From Hylemonella sp. UBA2468 (GTDB taxonomy: Bacteria > Pseudomonadota > Gammaproteobacteria > Burkholderiales > Burkholderiaceae_C), in NCBI GenBank assembly GCA_002342165.1, contig DDPM01000011.1, positions 1,627 to 10,817 on the forward strand: 9,191 nucleotides of DNA, written 5' to 3'. Below, piece by piece: positions 5,355-9,191 of this stretch; within the stretch, counting starts at the first letter, position 1; each line of letters begins with the position of its first letter. The notes under the pieces are model-generated. The model did not search any database, had not been told where the DNA came from, and worked only from the letters and a program-made list of their open reading frames with translations. The position numbers and the translations under genes were made by a program.

Positions 5355-7426
5355 ACGAGCTGAAAAAAATCCAACAGTTTTTCGGTGGGCACGCCGCCCT
5401 GATTCAAGGTATGGCTGCTCCCCTGGTGGTGGTGCTGATTTTGGCCATGATGGTTTTGCCCATGCCGGCCTGGTTGTTGGATGTGTTCTTTACGATCAAC
5501 ATCGCCCTGGCATTGATGGTGATGATGGTGGCCGCCTACATGCTGCGCCCCCTGGACTTTGCGGCTTTTCCAACAGTGCTGCTCTTAACCACCTTGATGC
5601 GCTTGTCGCTCAATGTGGCTTCTACCCGCGTGGTGCTGCTGGAGGGCCACACAGGTCCAAGCGCAGCCGGTGCTGTGATTGAGGCGTTTGGCCACTTCTT
5701 GATTGGCGGCAACTTTGCTGTGGGACTGATAGTGTTTGCCATTTTGGTGGTCATCAACTTTATTGTGGTGACCAAAGGTGCCGAGCGTATTGCGGAAGTG
5801 TCCGCCCGCTTTGCCTTGGACGCCATGCCCGGCAAGCAAATGGCGGTAGACGCCGACCTGAGCGCCGGCACCATTGACGACAAGGAAGCCAAACGCCGCC
5901 GCGCCGAAATTGCCGAAGAAGCCGACTTTTTTGGCTCCATGGATGGTGCATCCAAGTTTGTTCGCGGCGACGCTATGGCCGGCATTTTGATTTTGATCAT
6001 CAACATTCTGGGTGGCTTGGTGGTGGGCATGTTGCAACACAACCTCAGCATCGGCCAAGCCGCTGACAGCTACATTTTGTTGGCGGTGGGCGATGCCTTG
6101 GTGGCGCAAGTTCCGGGGCTGCTCATTTCCGTTGCTGCTGCCATGGTGGTGTCGCGCGTGGGCAAAGAGGAAGACTTGGGCAGCCAAATTGGCACCCAAG
6201 TGTTTTTGTCTCCCAAGGTGCTGGGCATTACCGCAGGTATTTTGGGTATTTTGGGCATCATCCCCGGCATGCCGCATGTGGTGTTTTTAACCATTGCCGC
6301 AGTTCTGGGCTACGCCAGCTGGATGCTGGCCAACCGGCCGCCCCCGGCAGATCCGTCCAGCGAGATCACCACCGCACCTGCTGACAGCGACGCCAGCTGG
6401 GACGACCTGCAACCCGTGGACCAACTGGGGCTGGAGCTGGGCTACCGCCTGATATCTTTGGTTGACAAAAACCGTCAGGGGGATTTGCTCATGCGCATCA
6501 AGGGCGTGCGACGCAAGTTTGCTCAAGAGGTGGGCTTTTTGCCCCCGCCCGTGCATGTGCGCGACAACTTGGAACTCAAGCCCAGCGGCTACCGTATCAC
6601 TTTAAGCGGCGTGATTGTGGGCGAGGGCGAGGCGTTTCCGGGCATGTACCTGGCCATCAACCCCGGCGGCATCACCACGCCGCTGATAGGAACCGCTACC
6701 ACCGACCCCGCATTTGGTCTGCCCGCACACTGGATTGACGAGCGCCAAAAAGAAGCCGCACAAATGGCCGGTTTTACGGTGGTTGATTCTGAGACCGTCA
6801 TGGCGACCCATTTGTCACACTTGATGCAACAACACGCCGCCAAGTTGCTCAGTCGAACCGAAACGCAGCAGCTGGTGGACCATGTCAGTAAGCAAGCACC
6901 TAAATTGATTGAGGAAGTCGTGCCCAAAATGGTTTCGGTGTCAGTGTTCCAAAAAGTGCTTCAGCTGTTGCTGGAAGAGTCGGTGCACATCCGTGACATT
7001 CGCACCATCATCGAAGCCATTGCCGAACACGCCACCACCATCAGCGACCCAGCAGAACTGGCCAAACGAGTGCGTGTGGCCTTGAGTCCCGCCATCGTGC
7101 AGCAAATTTACGGTCCGCAAAAAGAACTGAATGTGATTGCCATTGACCCCCCCCTGGAGCGCATGTTGGTGCAAGCCTTGGGCAACAGCAGTGGCCCGGC
7201 ACTGGACCCCGGTGTGGCCGACATGCTGAGCCAGCAGGCCGCCGAAGTGGCCATGCAACAAGAAGAAGTGGGGGTGCCCGCTTGCCTGCTGGTGCCCGAT
7301 GTGATTCGCAATACCGTAGCACGCTTGGTCAGGCGCGTGGCCCCTAGGTTGCAAGTGTTGGCCCACAGCGAAATTCCTGATACCCACTCTATTCGAATCG
7401 GACCGATTCTTCGAGGCGCGACATGA
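5351..7426 (+). CDS. flhA: FlhA, flagellar type III export gate protein
   Basis: This 691-residue member of the FHIPEP family matches the normal FlhA length. FlhA forms the nonameric export gate. Its membrane half couples proton flow to secretion, and its cytoplasmic half docks chaperone-substrate complexes. Hydrophobic segments fill residues 20-330. Between them lies the family signature block from LMRLSLNVASTRVVLLEGH (about 82-100) to TKGAERIAEVSARFALDAMPG (141-161), followed by KQMAVDADLSAGTIDD and the charged KEAKRRRAEIAEEADFFGSMDGA loop. The cytoplasmic domain occupies roughly 350-691. The ATG overlaps the flhB stop by 4 nt and follows a GGAG ribosome-binding site at 5340-5343. It ends in an ATGA overlap with flhF. 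Confidence 0.97.
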   Translation: MNELKKIQQFFGGHAALIQGMAAPLVVVLILAMMVLPMPAWLLDVFFTINIALALMVMMVAAYMLRPLDFAAFPTVLLLTTLMRLSLNVASTRVVLLEGHTGPSAAGAVIEAFGHFLIGGNFAVGLIVFAILVVINFIVVTKGAERIAEVSARFALDAMPGKQMAVDADLSAGTIDDKEAKRRRAEIAEEADFFGSMDGASKFVRGDAMAGILILIINILGGLVVGMLQHNLSIGQAADSYILLAVGDALVAQVPGLLISVAAAMVVSRVGKEEDLGSQIGTQVFLSPKVLGITAGILGILGIIPGMPHVVFLTIAAVLGYASWMLANRPPPADPSSEITTAPADSDASWDDLQPVDQLGLELGYRLISLVDKNRQGDLLMRIKGVRRKFAQEVGFLPPPVHVRDNLELKPSGYRITLSGVIVGEGEAFPGMYLAINPGGITTPLIGTATTDPAFGLPAHWIDERQKEAAQMAGFTVVDSETVMATHLSHLMQQHAAKLLSRTETQQLVDHVSKQAPKLIEEVVPKMVSVSVFQKVLQLLLEESVHIRDIRTIIEAIAEHATTISDPAELAKRVRVALSPAIVQQIYGPQKELNVIAIDPPLERMLVQALGNSSGPALDPGVADMLSQQAAEVAMQQEEVGVPACLLVPDVIRNTVARLVRRVAPRLQVLAHSEIPDTHSIRIGPILRGAT

Positions 7427-8949
7427 TGAACCTACAACGCTTTCACGCACCCACCGCACGGCAGGCATTGGCCAAAGCCAAAATGGCGTTTGGCGACAAG
7501 ACCGTCATATTGTCCAACCGCACCACCCCCAACGGAGTGGAAGTGATGGCTGCCTCCTCTGATGAGGTGGACACCCTGGCCCAAGACAATGCCAACGAAG
7601 CGCAAGACCTTGACGCCGTTAACACCGCAACCAAGCAATCTTTCAGCTCCGCTTTAAGCTCTGCAGTTAAAGAAAGCGTAGAGGCGGACGCGCAGCAGCT
7701 GTCCATGAGCACCTTGTCCTTTCAAGACTTTGTGCGCGACCGCATGCTCAAGCGCCGCAAGGGTTTGATGACCATTCCAGCAGACATGGAAGATTCCGGT
7801 TCTGCATCAGACCGGGCCTCGGTGGGCACGGACTCCAAGCGCAAGGCCAAGGTGGGGATTCCGGTTCGGGAGTCAGCTGCTCCAACCGCGGCTCATACTG
7901 CAAATGCGCACACCCCAGCCACACACACTGCACCCGCTCAAATTCATGTGGGGTATTCAGATCTTTCGGCTCAAGCCTCGGCTGGTACCACCACACCCAA
8001 GGGCATCAGCGACGAGCTGCAGTCCATGAAGGCGCTGATTGAAGAGCGCTTCAGCACCCTCACGTGGTTGGGCGAAACCCGCAAAAGCCCGGTGCGCAAC
8101 AACCTCATGACACAACTAATTGGCGCCGGCTACTCGCCTCACCTGTCGCGCGCCGTGCTGGATAAGCTGCCCCAAGACCAAGACGCCCAAGCTGCCAAAA
8201 AATGGGTCGCCCAAGTGTTGGAGCGCAACCTTAAAACCGATGGCAACACCCTGTCCATGATGCAGCAAGGCGGCGTGTTTGCCTTAATGGGTGCCACGGG
8301 GGTTGGAAAAACCACCACCTGCGCCAAACTGGCCGGTTGGTGCGCCCGCGAATTTGGCCCCGCCAGCGTGGGTCTGATTACCCTGGACACCTACCGTGTA
8401 GGCGCCCACGAACAACTGCGCGCCTACGGAAAAATGATGGGCGTGGTAGCGCATTTGGCTTATGACCAAGCAGCTTTGCAGGATTTGCTGGGGCTTTTGG
8501 TCAACAAAAAAATGGTGCTCATTGACACCACCGGCTTGGCGCCTCGCGATCCCCGCACGCGCGACCTGCTCAACACCCTGAACCTGCCCAAGCTGCAACG
8601 GGTGCTGGTGCTCAACGCCTGCAGCCAAGGCGAAATGCTGGATGAAGTGGTGCAGGCCTTTCGCACCACAGGTACCCAACAGGCCATCCTTACCAAAACA
8701 GACGAAGCCAGCAAACTGGGCCCGGCTTTGGATGCCGCCATACGGCACCAACTCATGCTGCGCGGGGTCACCACCGGTCAAAGGGTTCCCGAAGATTGGG
8801 AGCAGGCGCAACCCCATAAGTTGGTGAAGCAGTCCATGCACGCACCCAAAACGGCTTACACCACCACAGATTTAGACCTTGGGTTTTTCTTCAGCCACGG
8901 ATCTACGGGCACCGCCCCTTCTTCTGAATTAGGAGCCTTACATGCCTGA
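7423..8949 (+). CDS. flhF: FlhF, SRP-type GTPase for flagellar placement and assembly
   Basis: This 508-residue SRP-family GTPase promotes or positions flagellar assembly at the membrane, usually with FlhG. The N-terminal B domain (1-43) reads MNLQRFHAPTARQALAKAKMAF and ILSNRTTPNGVEVMA. A long variable linker follows, rich in Ala, Thr and His around 151-172. The NG domain begins near 195. Its P-loop GATGVGKTTT is at 290-299, the switch segment LDTYRVGAHEQLRAYG at 321-336, the G3 motif DTTGLAPRD at 368-376, TKTDEA at 424-429, and the closing GQRVPEDW at 452-459. About 49 residues follow as a weakly conserved tail. All GTPase motifs are present, although G1 has Ala where Pro is common and G3 has Thr where Ala is common. 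Starts at 7423 or 7426 are both possible after GAGG at 7413-7416. The first overlaps flhA as ATGA. Confidence 0.95.
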   Translation: MMNLQRFHAPTARQALAKAKMAFGDKTVILSNRTTPNGVEVMAASSDEVDTLAQDNANEAQDLDAVNTATKQSFSSALSSAVKESVEADAQQLSMSTLSFQDFVRDRMLKRRKGLMTIPADMEDSGSASDRASVGTDSKRKAKVGIPVRESAAPTAAHTANAHTPATHTAPAQIHVGYSDLSAQASAGTTTPKGISDELQSMKALIEERFSTLTWLGETRKSPVRNNLMTQLIGAGYSPHLSRAVLDKLPQDQDAQAAKKWVAQVLERNLKTDGNTLSMMQQGGVFALMGATGVGKTTTCAKLAGWCAREFGPASVGLITLDTYRVGAHEQLRAYGKMMGVVAHLAYDQAALQDLLGLLVNKKMVLIDTTGLAPRDPRTRDLLNTLNLPKLQRVLVLNACSQGEMLDEVVQAFRTTGTQQAILTKTDEASKLGPALDAAIRHQLMLRGVTTGQRVPEDWEQAQPHKLVKQSMHAPKTAYTTTDLDLGFFFSHGSTGTAPSSELGALHA

Positions 8950-9191
8950 AGCTGTTTTGCATCAAGCCTCCAGCCTGACCCAATGGAGCGGTGCTTTAAC
9001 CCCCCAAGTGGTATTGCTGGCCAGCCATGGCGATATGAAAAGCGAGGCCGCCCTGCAAGACCAGTTGGTCAAGGCTTGGAGGCATTTGGGATATGCCTCA
9101 GTGTGTGTAGATGCCACCCGAGTGGTGCCGCCGCTGCAGCAGTCGCGTCTGCAGTTGCTGGAGCAACTGACCCAAGACCATGAGCCCCACG
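8942..9191 (+). CDS. Partial protein at the flhG/fleN position, MinD-like shape without a Walker A motif
   Basis: The window holds the first 83 residues and the gene continues beyond the edge. The ATG overlaps the flhF stop by 8 nt and follows a strong AGGAG at 8931-8935 with 6-nt spacing, so it is a real, coupled gene. In this neighbourhood the next gene is usually flhG (fleN), a MinD-like ATPase that regulates FlhF and flagellar number. The layout fits loosely: an HQASSL segment (7-12) resembles the DQAxGLR opening of FlhG, and a hydrophobic strand PQVVLLAS (21-28), a helix, and a second strand ASVCVDA (52-58) resemble the first P-loop unit. Between them, however, is HGDMKSEAALQDQL, with none of the GKGGVGKT residues. 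It may be a diverged FlhG that does not bind ATP, or an unrelated accessory protein. I am confident of the gene but not of its function. Confidence 0.65.
   Translation, partial: MPEAVLHQASSLTQWSGALTPQVVLLASHGDMKSEAALQDQLVKAWRHLGYASVCVDATRVVPPLQQSRLQLLEQLTQDHEPH

Noticed and set aside
8983..9183. 66-residue plus-strand frame at the right edge
   Set aside because: It lies out of frame inside the gene starting at 8942, which has a strong ribosome-binding site and stays open to the window edge.
1..9191. CRISPR arrays, tRNA or rRNA genes, insertion sequences, prophage ends
   Set aside because: No regular spaced repeats, cloverleaf or rRNA-like stretches, transposase-like proteins or terminal repeats were seen. 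The only mobile-type element is the small vapBC module, and no target-site duplication was recognised around it.

Overview
This window reads as chromosomal flagellar and chemotaxis DNA from a betaproteobacterium, most likely Burkholderiales and probably a Comamonadaceae-like freshwater lineage. The evidence is an FlhDC-type master regulator (FlhC), CheZ, a class-I MotA/MotB stator, and the order motA-motB-cheY-cheZ-flhB-flhA-flhF. The family and genus are inferred from protein style and gene order. No marker gene in the window fixes them.

Layout. Positions 1-350 hold the 3' end of flhC, with its zinc-binding cysteines. Positions 355-995, on the opposite strand, hold a complete type II toxin-antitoxin pair (vapB then vapC) whose last gene converges on flhC with a 4-bp gap. 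Positions 996-1203 are a divergent regulatory region between vapB and motA. It contains a direct repeat next to vapB, a candidate sigma-28 promoter pointing at motA, and a hairpin in the motA leader. Positions 1204-2979 encode MotA and MotB, and 3050-4101 encode CheY and CheZ. A 98-bp gap holds a possible terminator and a perfect 10-bp inverted repeat touching the flhB start. Positions 4200-8949 encode FlhB, FlhA and FlhF in a tightly overlapped series. From 8942 to the window edge a further gene begins, sitting where flhG/fleN is expected but lacking a Walker A motif.

How the genes work together. FlhC, with FlhD encoded outside the window, activates early flagellar genes. FlhB and FlhA are core membrane parts of the flagellar type III export gate, FlhB being the substrate-specificity switch. 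FlhF places or promotes the flagellum, normally with FlhG. MotA and MotB form the proton-driven stator. CheY~P binds the motor switch, and CheZ removes its phosphate.

Most of this is conventional, and I found no convincing undescribed multi-gene system. The points most worth a second look are the vapBC pair wedged between flhC and motA, the hairpin occupying the space where a flhB ribosome-binding site should be, the Walker-less gene after flhF, and the absence of cheA/cheW-type genes between motB and cheY.
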